From assembly GCA_016713025.1 (NCBI GenBank), contig JADJPZ010000004.1:2046001-2110000 (forward strand): a stretch of 64,000 nt of DNA, read 5' to 3'. Shown here piece after piece: positions 35,400-43,750 of this stretch (within the stretch, counting starts at the first letter, position 1; each line of letters starts with the position of its first letter). This DNA is from Saprospiraceae bacterium. Lineage in GTDB: Bacteria; Bacteroidota; Bacteroidia; Chitinophagales; Saprospiraceae. The position numbers and the translations under genes are program-made. Under the pieces are notes generated by a model that saw nothing but the letters and a program-made list of their open reading frames with translations, did not search any database and had not been told where the DNA came from.

Positions 35400-36629
35400 A
35401 TGATGTCCCCGTTAAAATCCAAAATGAAATCTTATACCCTTCCGCAACAAATCCAGGAAATGGGGCTATATCCATTTTTCAGGACTATAGAATCCGAACA
35501 GGACACTGTTGTAAAGATCGGCGGTAAAGATGTCCTGATGTTTGGATCAAACAGTTATCTTGGACTGACCAATCATCCAAAACTGAAAGAAGCTTCCATC
35601 AAAGCTATACAAAAGTATGGTTCAGGGTGTGCCGGTTCCAGGTTTCTGAATGGTACACTGGACATCCATCTCGAACTTGAAGATAAACTTGCCAAATATG
35701 TGGGGAAAGAAGGTGCTTTGGTGTTCAGTACAGGATATCAGGTCAATTTAGGTGTGATATCCTCTATACCCGGCAGACATGATTATCTGATACTTGATGA
35801 ACTGGATCATGCTTGTATTCTTGATGGTTCCAGGCTTTCATTTGCAAAGGTGATGAAATATAGTCACAATGATATGGAGTCATTAGAGAAAGTACTCAGC
35901 CGATGTGAATCAGACAAAATCAAACTAATCGTAATAGATGGAGTATTCAGCATGGAAGGAGATATCGCCAAGCTTCCGGAGATAGTACAGCTTGCTGAAA
36001 AATACAATGCCAGTATCATGGTAGATGACGCCCACGGTCTCGGTGTACTCGGAAAGAATGGTGCCGGTACTGCTGACCATTTTGGCTTGACGGACAAGGT
36101 AGACCTTATTATGGGCACTTTCAGTAAGTCACTTGCGAGCATTGGAGGATTTATTGCAGCAGACTTAGATACAATTAATTACCTGAAACACAATGCCAGA
36201 TCACTCATATTCAGCGCTAGTATAGCTCCGGCAAACGCAGCTTCTGTGATAGCGGCAGTAGATCTGATACAGCAAGAGCCTGAGAGATTACAACAGTTGT
36301 GGGACAATACTCATTATGCTAAAAAGGCTTTGAATGATGTTGGTTTTGACACTGGGCACTCGGTCACTCCTATCATACCAATTTTGATCAGAGATGATTT
36401 CAAAACGTTCCAGCTTACAAAAATGGCTCTTGACAATGGTGTATTTGTAAACCCTGTGGTTTCACCTGCGGTTCCGAGTACTTCTTCACTTATCAGGTAT
36501 TCATTGATGGCAACACACACCAAAGACCAAATAGACAGATCTATTGATGTTCTTTACAGTTTATCCAAGCAAATAGGAGTTTTTGATCAAAAAGGTGAAG
36601 CTGTGAGTTTATATGATATTCAAAGTTAA
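35400..36629 (+). CDS. spt: Serine palmitoyltransferase (alpha-oxoamine synthase family)
   Basis: About 409 residues from the paired ATGs at 35400/35403. PLP enzyme of the SPT/KBL/AONS family: VLMFGSNSYLGLTNHPKLKEA, GSGCAGSRFLNGTLDIHLELEDKLA, the aspartate motif MVDDAHGLGVLGKNGAGT, and the Schiff-base lysine in GTFSKSLASIGGF. The combination SRFLNGTLDIH with a short N-terminal arm (DLPQ-like YTLPQQIQEMGLYPFFR) resembles bacterial serine palmitoyltransferases more than glycine-using relatives. It would condense serine and a fatty acyl-CoA to 3-ketosphinganine. The neighbouring GNAT, epimerase and lipid kinase genes support this. An inserted element separates it from them. Confidence 0.82.
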   Translation: MMSPLKSKMKSYTLPQQIQEMGLYPFFRTIESEQDTVVKIGGKDVLMFGSNSYLGLTNHPKLKEASIKAIQKYGSGCAGSRFLNGTLDIHLELEDKLAKYVGKEGALVFSTGYQVNLGVISSIPGRHDYLILDELDHACILDGSRLSFAKVMKYSHNDMESLEKVLSRCESDKIKLIVIDGVFSMEGDIAKLPEIVQLAEKYNASIMVDDAHGLGVLGKNGAGTADHFGLTDKVDLIMGTFSKSLASIGGFIAADLDTINYLKHNARSLIFSASIAPANAASVIAAVDLIQQEPERLQQLWDNTHYAKKALNDVGFDTGHSVTPIIPILIRDDFKTFQLTKMALDNGVFVNPVVSPAVPSTSSLIRYSLMATHTKDQIDRSIDVLYSLSKQIGVFDQKGEAVSLYDIQS

Positions 36630-36738
36630 TTAAGGTTATACTCGCATTATAAGCTAAAATCTTATTGTTAGAATGAGTTGTAACTACCAGAAGTTGAATG
36701 GTTTTACTGCAGATTCTTCTGGACCTTTAGTTCGGGTT

Positions 36739-37223
36739 TTAGAGTATGTTTAAATTTTTATGTTTGAGCGAAAGTGAGAAAATTTAATTTTGGACAAGAT
36801 GACTGAATGGTCTCGTCTATTGATGAGAATTGAGTAAAATATTTTACTCAATACAGCATCGCCCTGAGCGAAGTCGAAGTGTGAAGGCACTGCGATAGCT
36901 GCCCATCCAATCAAATGTGAATAGCGTGGGTCGTCTCAAGCAAAGCTTGACAGGCTCTTTAGGGAATGAGGGTAGCGGGTTTGATTGGTTCCTTTCATTA
37001 AATCATGATTTCTATCACGATTTTGCTTTGCATCATTCAGTCAGGCACGCAGCGAATAATAAATATAGCCGGTCAAGACGATTTTTTAAAAAATGTCTTG
37101 ATCGGGACAGAAACGTCCCGAAAGTTCAAGCGTAGCTTGACACGGTACGGCGAAAAATATAACACTGGTCAAAATTAAATTTGCCGCTTGGAGCCAAATG
37201 ATGAAATTTTAAACACACTCTTA
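36739..37223 (-). mobile_element. 0.5-kb MITE-like element, copy 2 (TTA target duplication)
   Basis: A 479-bp non-coding element (36742-37220) with terminal repeats GAGTATGTTTAAA and TTTAAACACACTC, flanked by TTA on both sides. Read in reverse it follows copy 1 (17166-17664) along nearly its whole length, including the AATCAAACCCGCTACCC and CACATTTGATTGGATGGGC blocks, but lacks copy 1's two small palindromic inserts. It separates spt from the next gene; the element's right end lies 33 bp before the GNAT gene ATG. Confidence 0.85.
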
Positions 37224-37253
37224 GTCAGTTTATTTATTTAAATACAAAACATT

Positions 37254-38384
37254 ATGCCAGTCATCATCAAGGAGGTAACTTTTGAAAAAGGAATATCCGA
37301 CTTTATAAACTTTCCTCACGACCTTTATGAAGGTGATCCTTGCTATGTACCTGAGATATATATGGGTCAGAAAGATATGATGAATCCTAAAAAATATCCC
37401 TTTTACAAATATGGAAAAGCAAAATTTTATCTGGCTCTAAAAGAAGGTAAAGTTGTAGGTAGAATTGCAGCAATAGATAATACCAATTACAACAGACACC
37501 ACAAAAGCAGCGTTGGATTTTTTGGTTTTATGGATTTCATTGAAGATCAGGAAGTCGTCGATGCCTTACTTGATCAGGCCAAATCATTTGCCAAATCAAA
37601 TGGGTATGATTATCTGATGGGACCAACCAATTATACTACCAATGAAACAGCAGGAACGCTTGTGGAAGGTTTTCATGAGCCACCAAAAATAATGATGACC
37701 TATAACAAACCTTATTATGGTCAACTTTTGGAAAATTATGGTCTCACTAAAGAGATGGACCTGTACGCATATATGATTCCTACTAAAAATGCTTCTGAAA
37801 AGTCATTAAGGATAGCCGAAGCAGTAGAGGCCAGACTCAAAACTAAAGGTATCACTATCCGAAATGTCAATCTTAAGGACATCAACAATGAAGCAAAAAA
37901 AATCCAAAAGGTATATAATGACGCTTGGGAAGAAAACTGGGGATTTGTGCCATTCACAAATGATGAATTTGACTACCTGAAAAACGACCTTAAGATGCTG
38001 CTAGATCCGAAATTTGCATATATTGCTGAAAAAGATGGCATTCCCATTGGTTTTGGTATTACCTTACCTAACATCAATGAAATTCTAATCAAAAACAAGA
38101 GGGGAAGTCTGTTTCCATTTGGAATTTTCAGATTACTTTTTGGTAAAAACAAAACTAAGGCTGTTCGTGTATTGGCGTTGGGAGTAGTGTCAGAATATAG
38201 AAAAATGGGTATTGAAGCTTTATTTTTTGCCAAAAACATTGCTGAAGCCAAAAGACGGGGTTTGATAGGTGGCGAAGCTTCATGGGTACTCGAAAACAAT
38301 GAACCGATGAGGGCTGCCGCAGAACACCTCAATGGCGAAAAGTACAAAACCTATCGTCTGTACAAGATGCCGGTGAATGGATGA
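37254..38384 (+). CDS. GNAT-fold protein, candidate bacterial ceramide synthase
   Basis: 376 residues. The N-terminus (LYEGDPCYVPEIYMGQKDMMNPKKYPFYKYGKAKFYLALKEGKVVGRIAAIDN) and the C-terminal part (VLALGVVSEYRKMGIEALFFAKNIAEAKRRG) show a GNAT acyltransferase fold; the whole resembles the large 'hypothetical GNAT' proteins that sit near spt. In Caulobacter a protein of this general type in the sphingolipid locus is the bacterial ceramide synthase, which acylates the long-chain base. That function is inferred here from family resemblance and location. It starts an operon with close spacing (29 bp) to the reductase gene. Confidence 0.7.
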   Translation: MPVIIKEVTFEKGISDFINFPHDLYEGDPCYVPEIYMGQKDMMNPKKYPFYKYGKAKFYLALKEGKVVGRIAAIDNTNYNRHHKSSVGFFGFMDFIEDQEVVDALLDQAKSFAKSNGYDYLMGPTNYTTNETAGTLVEGFHEPPKIMMTYNKPYYGQLLENYGLTKEMDLYAYMIPTKNASEKSLRIAEAVEARLKTKGITIRNVNLKDINNEAKKIQKVYNDAWEENWGFVPFTNDEFDYLKNDLKMLLDPKFAYIAEKDGIPIGFGITLPNINEILIKNKRGSLFPFGIFRLLFGKNKTKAVRVLALGVVSEYRKMGIEALFFAKNIAEAKRRGLIGGEASWVLENNEPMRAAAEHLNGEKYKTYRLYKMPVNG

Positions 38385-38413
38385 ATATGTGGAAATAGCC
38401 ATAACAAAATCAA

Positions 38414-39405
38414 ATGAAAAAAAAGGTATTGATTACAGGGGCCAATGGTTTTATTGGTTCATTTTTGGTCCTGGAAGCTATAGATAAGGGTCTTGATGTA
38501 TACGCAGCGGTAAGAAAAAAAAGCAATGCTACCGCTCTTAAAGAACTAAATGTTCATATCGTTCCAATAGATTATAATGATCAAAGAGAATTAGTAGATT
38601 TATTTAAAAATATCAATTTGATTATATCATACACAATGCCGGTTTGACAAAATCACCTTCTGATGAAGAGTTTTTAAAAATAAATAAAGGGCTTCTCGTC
38701 CAACTCGTCACAGCAATCCATGAAGCAGGTGTTAACATCACAAAATTAGTGCTTATAAGTAGCCTCGCTGCGTATGGTCCGGCAGATTTTCAGCAAGAAA
38801 ATATCGTAAAAGACACATCGACTCCTCATCCCGTCACCAAATATGGAAAAAGTAAGCTGGAAGCTGAAAAATACATCAAATCACAATCAAAGATACCATA
38901 TATTATTATCAGGCCTACGGCAGTATATGGTCCCGGAGAAAAAGATCTGTACAATGTCTTCAAAATGATCAATAACAGGATCGCAATGGAACCCGCACTT
39001 TTGGGTCAGAAGTTGACATTTATATATGTCAAAGATCTGGTCAATCTGATTGTGAAGGCAACAATCAGTCCAGCTACCAATAAGTCATATTTTGCCACAG
39101 ACGGCCATGTATACACCGGATCAGCATTAAGTGGTTTCATAAGAGAAATCATAGGGAAAAAAGGCATCACGATCAAAATACCGATATTCCTTATGAAAGG
39201 ATTGGCCTTTGTTACAGAAAAAGCAGCTGGTATCTGGGACTCCTACCCTATTTTTAATGTGGATAAAGTCAACGAAATCAAAGCCTTAAGCTGGCACTGC
39301 GATGTTAGCAATTTGAAGTCTGATTTAGATTTTGAGCCAAAATATGACCTTCCTTCAGGTCTAAGGGAGACTGTACAATGGTACAAAGAAAATAAATGGC
39401 TTTGA
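38414..39405 (+). pseudogene. NAD-dependent epimerase/dehydratase, candidate ceramide reductase; single frameshift
   Basis: An extended SDR of about 330 residues. It opens with the Rossmann motif VLITGANGFIGSFL, has the catalytic TKYGKSKLEAEKYI (YxxxK), and FIYVKDLVNLIVKA later. The frame breaks near 38618: the first part reads through to ISYTMPV, whereas the shifted frame gives DYIIHNAGLTKSPSDEEFLKINKG, the expected continuation. One missing base in AATTTG at 38614-38619 explains it, so the gene may be intact in the organism. In known sphingolipid clusters a protein of this family (CerR) reduces the ketone left by serine palmitoyltransferase. Its position supports that role. Without correction: 38414-38647 and 38644-39405. 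Confidence 0.8.
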
Positions 39406-39414
39406 TTTGTAACT

Positions 39415-40299
39415 ATGGAACAGAAGCATAAAATCAGATTTATCCTTAACCCTTTTTCAGGCGTCAGAAAAAATATCGACATTGAAGCGCTGATAAATGA
39501 ATACATTGATGTATCAAGTATTGAGCCGGAAATAGTTTTTACTGAAAGTGCAGGGCATGCCAGAATTTTGAGTAAAGAAGCCGCTGACAATGACTATTAT
39601 GCAGTCGTTGCTGCCGGTGGTGATGGAACGATCAATGAAGTAGCGTCCTCACTTGTACATACCAAAACCGCATTGGGCATCATTCCATTAGGCTCAGGAA
39701 ATGGGTTTGCCTATCATACAGGGATCAGAAGGGACATCATCAAAGCTATAAAATTACTTAATGATGCTTACAAAATATGTATCGACACAGGAAGCCTAAA
39801 CGATCAGTTTTTTATCAATGTGGCTGGTCTCGGTTTGGATGCGAAAGTGGCATTTTTGACAAAAAAAAATAAAAAACGCGGCTTTTTCCCCTATTTTGTG
39901 GCTACAATGAAGGAAAGTATTCATTTTCAATATATGAATCTAACCATCACCACTTCAGAAAAAGAGGAGACAGGTGATTATGCGATAATCGCGGTCGCAA
40001 ACGGATCTATGTATGGATATGATTTTAGTATAGCACCTGACGCCAAAATGAATGATGGTCTATTTGATGTTGTTTTAATAAGAAAAGCGCCGATATTCAG
40101 ATATTTTGGTACTGCTGTCCTTATGTTCTTAAAATTACTGCACAAAAGTGGTGTAGTTCAAATCATCCGCTGTAATGAGATTGTAATTAAAACAGATGAT
40201 GCAGGCTATTACCATCTCGATGGAGAGGGATTTGTTGCAGCATGTGATACTTTTGTATTCAAAGTACATCCATCTTCCCTTTATTTATTAACCAAATAG
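39415..40299 (+). CDS. Diacylglycerol/sphingoid lipid kinase family protein
   Basis: 294 residues of the DAGK catalytic family: NPFSGVRKN near the start, the ATP motif VVAAGGDGTINEVASSLV near residue 64, IIPLGSGNGFAYHTGI near residue 86, and the C-terminal CNEIVIKTDDAGYYHLDGEG. These kinases phosphorylate diacylglycerol, sphingosine or ceramide. In this cluster a ceramide or sphingoid substrate is plausible, as in the Caulobacter ceramide kinase, but not shown. It begins 9 bp after the reductase gene and ends 7 bp before the transporter gene, so the block is one operon. Confidence 0.82.
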   Translation: MEQKHKIRFILNPFSGVRKNIDIEALINEYIDVSSIEPEIVFTESAGHARILSKEAADNDYYAVVAAGGDGTINEVASSLVHTKTALGIIPLGSGNGFAYHTGIRRDIIKAIKLLNDAYKICIDTGSLNDQFFINVAGLGLDAKVAFLTKKNKKRGFFPYFVATMKESIHFQYMNLTITTSEKEETGDYAIIAVANGSMYGYDFSIAPDAKMNDGLFDVVLIRKAPIFRYFGTAVLMFLKLLHKSGVVQIIRCNEIVIKTDDAGYYHLDGEGFVAACDTFVFKVHPSSLYLLTK

Positions 40300-40306
40300 C
40301 TTTTCT

Positions 40307-41179
40307 ATGTTAACCCTCATCTTGTGCGTCATACTGAACTCATTGATAGGTGTGATATTTAAGCTTTTCGAAAAATATAAAATTGACAATTTCCAAGCTA
40401 TTGTGGTCAATTACTATGTTTGTGTTGCTACTGCTGCAGTCACATTTATGAAAAATCCTATACCCGATACACTTACAGAAAAATCATGGTTTACATACGC
40501 CATTTTACTTGGTATGCTTTTTATTTTGGTATTTAACATCATGGCCACCACTGTTCAAAAATCCGGTGTGATGATCTCCACCATTTTTCAGAAAATATCG
40601 CTGATAGCACCTGCTCTGATTGCCATTATTTGGTTCAATGAAAAATCAGGTTTAATGAAGTGGGCTGGTATTGCTTCTGCATTGATTGCCATCTTGTTAT
40701 TGAGTTACAATAAAAAAACATCAGATTCCGGGCTTACAAAGCCGACTTCCGGTCTCCTTTTTCCTTTACTCACTTTTTTGGGTTCGTGCATGATAGACAT
40801 AGCCATCTTCCTCATAGAAAAAAATGGCTATGTCCGGAATGGGGACCATGAGTTTGTAGCCAGTTTATTTCTTTTTGCGGCTCTCACGGGAAGCGTATTT
40901 TTAGCCTACCAGATGATAATGGGAAAGACAAAATTTGCCATTAAAAATGTGATAGCAGGCATAGGATTGGGTATCCCTAATTTTTTCAGTATCTATCTTC
41001 TTTTTCTCGCTTTACAGCAGGGACTTGAAGGTTCAGTGGTATTTCCTGTAAACAATGCAGGAGTCTTATTACTGGCATCTTTATATGGCATCTTTATATT
41101 CAGAGAGAGCATCAATGTGTATAAAATAGCCGGTTTTATCGTGGCAGTCCTAGCCATATTTTTAATCACATTTTCTTGA
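40307..41179 (+). CDS. EamA/DMT-superfamily membrane transporter
   Basis: 290 residues with about ten hydrophobic helices, beginning LTLILCVILNSLIGVIFKLFEKY and ending IAGFIVAVLAIFLITFS. The SLIAPALIAIIWFNEKSGLMKWAGIASALIAILLLSY segment and its counterpart near the C-terminus (VVFPVNNAGVLLLASLYGIFIFRES) are the paired EamA repeats. These are drug/metabolite transporters of the inner membrane. It is last in the candidate sphingolipid operon; export or flipping of a lipid intermediate is only one guess among several. It is convergent with the TPR-like gene at 41324. Confidence 0.75.
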   Translation: MLTLILCVILNSLIGVIFKLFEKYKIDNFQAIVVNYYVCVATAAVTFMKNPIPDTLTEKSWFTYAILLGMLFILVFNIMATTVQKSGVMISTIFQKISLIAPALIAIIWFNEKSGLMKWAGIASALIAILLLSYNKKTSDSGLTKPTSGLLFPLLTFLGSCMIDIAIFLIEKNGYVRNGDHEFVASLFLFAALTGSVFLAYQMIMGKTKFAIKNVIAGIGLGIPNFFSIYLLFLALQQGLEGSVVFPVNNAGVLLLASLYGIFIFRESINVYKIAGFIVAVLAIFLITFS

Positions 41180-41323
41180 AAATTACTTATAACATTGTAT
41201 ATAATATCCATGTGGTATGAAAATAATCATCCATATTGAGTTACACAATGGTGACTTTTACCCCTTGAATTAGATTAAATAATGTGGGTTTAATATGAGT
41301 TAAATTCAGATGTGATATGGCTA

Positions 41324-42733
41324 TCACAATCCCAATTTCACAAAATCATCCTTTAGTACAACTTTAGTCAAAGCCAAAAGATCATCTTGTGTGATATTTG
41401 TGTTGTAATATTTGATATTGATTGTCTTAAGTTCAGATAAAACTGCAAGTAAAGATACTAGTGTTGCGTCTCCGTTCTTATACATTGCGAGTTGGCACAT
41501 CCATGGAATGGATGCTGAATAATTTGCGCTTTCCCGATATTTTAAATCCCGATCCTTCAACCTAAAATGGTTATTGACCTTAAGTACACCAGCATAATTG
41601 CCATTTAGAAGCATAGCCTTAATATAAGCTGTAAAAAACAAGTGCCAGCGATTTTCCAAAATTTCTTTCTTGAAGGCAGTCAGAAATACGAATGCTTGAT
41701 TTTCGGCTTGTTTGGATTTTCCACTATCAATCAGTCCAAAAATATGATATGCAACATGACCAATCCGATTGTGAAAATTGAGAGATTCTTTAGCTACCGT
41801 ATTGGACTCTTTGAGAACATCAAGGGCCTCACCTGGTCTTTGGGCACGTAATAAAACCGCTGCAAGATTATTGATATAATATAAGTAGTCATTGTTTTTT
41901 TCTTTGATGGACAAATAGCCATAATTAGCAGCTTTTACAAAGTCTCGTTTTGCTGCATAATATAAAAGATATTGGCTGTAAAAATTTGTAATGATCCTTC
42001 TGGAATATAGTTTTCCGGAACCAATCAAAGTCTCAAAATGAATAAACATTTCCGCAAGTGAGTCATATTGCCTCTTGTTGTGTGCTATAAATATTATTCT
42101 GACCCATGCAAGCAATCTGTTGTAGCCATCCAGATTTTCATTGTAGAAAAGTGTGGCAAGCCATGTCAAAGAGTCATGACTTGTCACACTGCTTTTTTGA
42201 CTATAATCCGTTATGATTTCGTTTGTTGTTTCATGCAGTTTGTCATTGACAAGTCTGGAGAATTCATAATCCGTTCTATATTTTTGTAAAAACTGATGGA
42301 TTAGTTGATAATCTTTATATCGCAGTCTTATCTGAAGATAGTGTCTGTAATATCTTCCAATTTCATATATTTTGAGAAAATTAAAATCAGAAGAATTTGT
42401 TTTACTGAATAATTTCAGTAACTCTTTATCATCTTTGATAGATAAGCTATCTGTCATTATTTGCTTTTCCCAATTAAGTAATCTTTCAAGATTATAATCC
42501 ACGTCCAGATTTTGAAGCAACTGCTCGCACCAGGTTTTGACGTAACTGTATTTTCGTTTATCAACAGTGGTCTCAAAATCTACATTTGATCCATTTTTTG
42601 CTTGCCGGATTATATTATTTAATATGGACTGTTTCTCCAGATCTTCAAATTTTTGAAAATATTCCAAAAAATCAGCCTCTAAAGGCAGGACTTTAGATGC
42701 AAACCCGGTAAACTTAATTAGCTTCTTTTTCAA
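41324..42733 (-). CDS. Helical-repeat protein, unknown function
   Basis: 469 residues, cytoplasmic, no signal peptide. It is mostly amphipathic helices with TPR-like spacing (YYAAKRDFVKAANYGYLSIKEKNNDYLYYINNLAAVLLRAQRPGEALDVLKESN) and aromatic pairs (YYRHYLQIRLRYKDYQLIHQFLQKY). The style is that of Bacteroidota-specific proteins of unknown role found singly in genomes. It starts 13 bp after fabG on the same strand, so the two probably share a transcript from the promoter at 43531-43557. No catalytic motif was seen. Confidence 0.7.
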   Translation of the reverse strand: MKKKLIKFTGFASKVLPLEADFLEYFQKFEDLEKQSILNNIIRQAKNGSNVDFETTVDKRKYSYVKTWCEQLLQNLDVDYNLERLLNWEKQIMTDSLSIKDDKELLKLFSKTNSSDFNFLKIYEIGRYYRHYLQIRLRYKDYQLIHQFLQKYRTDYEFSRLVNDKLHETTNEIITDYSQKSSVTSHDSLTWLATLFYNENLDGYNRLLAWVRIIFIAHNKRQYDSLAEMFIHFETLIGSGKLYSRRIITNFYSQYLLYYAAKRDFVKAANYGYLSIKEKNNDYLYYINNLAAVLLRAQRPGEALDVLKESNTVAKESLNFHNRIGHVAYHIFGLIDSGKSKQAENQAFVFLTAFKKEILENRWHLFFTAYIKAMLLNGNYAGVLKVNNHFRLKDRDLKYRESANYSASIPWMCQLAMYKNGDATLVSLLAVLSELKTINIKYYNTNITQDDLLALTKVVLKDDFVKLGL

Positions 42734-42746
42734 CTTTCATTCCTGA

Positions 42747-43490
42747 TTACAAAGTGATACCGCCATCAACAGAAATAGTAGCTCCATTGATATAATCTGC
42801 TTCATCTGATGCCAAAAAAGCATTGATATTGGCGATATCTTCCGGTTTTCCAAGTCTTTGAAGAGGTACTTTGGCTTTCATTTTTTCAATAACTTCATCT
42901 GGCATTGCATTGAGTATTTCAGTATGAATAAAACCCGGTGCCACAGCATTTACGTTTATACCTTTTCGACCCAATTCTTTAGCCCAGGTTTGTGTCATAG
43001 CTATCACACCGGCTTTGGCTGCCGCATAGTTAGTCTGCCCAAAATTGCCGTAAAGTCCTACCACTGATGAAATACTGATGATACGACCGAAGCCTTTTTG
43101 CACCATATGTGGCACCACAGCTTTAGTACAGTTGAATACACCTGTGAGATTGATGTCAATTACTTGCTGCCATTGGTCTGAGGTCATCTTTTGCATGGTA
43201 GCATCACGGGTTATTCCAGCGTTATTGACCAAAATATCTATGACTCCATATTTAGAAATGATATCATCCACCGCCTCAGATATTGAATGGATGTCAGTTG
43301 TATTTACTTTATAAAATGCAGCTTTGTGGCTTTCCTTTATCAATTCATCCCTTAAAGCTGCACCCCTTTCGGCATTTATGTCCCAATTGATAACAGTAGC
43401 GCCTAATTCAGCAAACTTCAATATAGTTGCCTTACCTAATCCTGACGAACCTCCTGTGACAATAGCCACTTTTCCTTCTAATGATCTCAT
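42747..43490 (-). CDS. fabG: 3-oxoacyl-ACP reductase (SDR)
   Basis: 247 residues, classical SDR. The cofactor motif is VAIVTGGSSGLGKATI near residue 8, then NNAGITRDATM near residue 87. The active site is SISSVVGLYGNFGQTNYAAAKAG (Ser, Tyr, Lys). The end NAFLASDEADYINGATISVDGGITL is typical of FabG. It reduces beta-ketoacyl-ACP to beta-hydroxyacyl-ACP in fatty-acid synthesis; a PhaB-type acetoacetyl-CoA reductase is an alternative, since the gene is not with other fab genes. A consensus promoter lies 40 bp upstream. Confidence 0.85.
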   Translation of the reverse strand: MRSLEGKVAIVTGGSSGLGKATILKFAELGATVINWDINAERGAALRDELIKESHKAAFYKVNTTDIHSISEAVDDIISKYGVIDILVNNAGITRDATMQKMTSDQWQQVIDINLTGVFNCTKAVVPHMVQKGFGRIISISSVVGLYGNFGQTNYAAAKAGVIAMTQTWAKELGRKGINVNAVAPGFIHTEILNAMPDEVIEKMKAKVPLQRLGKPEDIANINAFLASDEADYINGATISVDGGITL

Positions 43491-43530
43491 GATAAATATA
43501 TTAATTAAGAAAAAGAAATAAAATCAAGGA

Positions 43531-43557
43531 CAAAAGTATGGAAGTGACATATAACAA
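43531..43557 (-). promoter_or_regulatory. Consensus Bacteroidota promoter of fabG
   Basis: Minus-strand TTG (43557-43555), 16 bp, then TACTTTTG (43538-43531), 40 bp upstream of the fabG ATG. Both elements and their spacing match the TTG / TAnnTTTG consensus. Confidence 0.65.
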
Positions 43558-43750
43558 TACTACAAAATTCAAAATAAAATACGGCACATATCACATAATC
43601 ACACCAAATTAAATGATTCTATTATCTTTATATTCAATTTATTATAAATATCATTAAACCATTGTCACATTACAATTATTATAATTAGACCAAATATATT
43701 ATTTAATAAAGCATGATATTGCCATCCAAATTCATAAAAAGACAAAAGAC

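Noticed and set aside
41311..41328. Perfect inverted repeat TGTGATA-TGGC-TATCACA as an operator
   Set aside because: It lies between two convergent genes and overlaps the stop codon of the minus-strand gene; the half-site spacing (N8) does not fit CRP. A transcript-end role is as likely.
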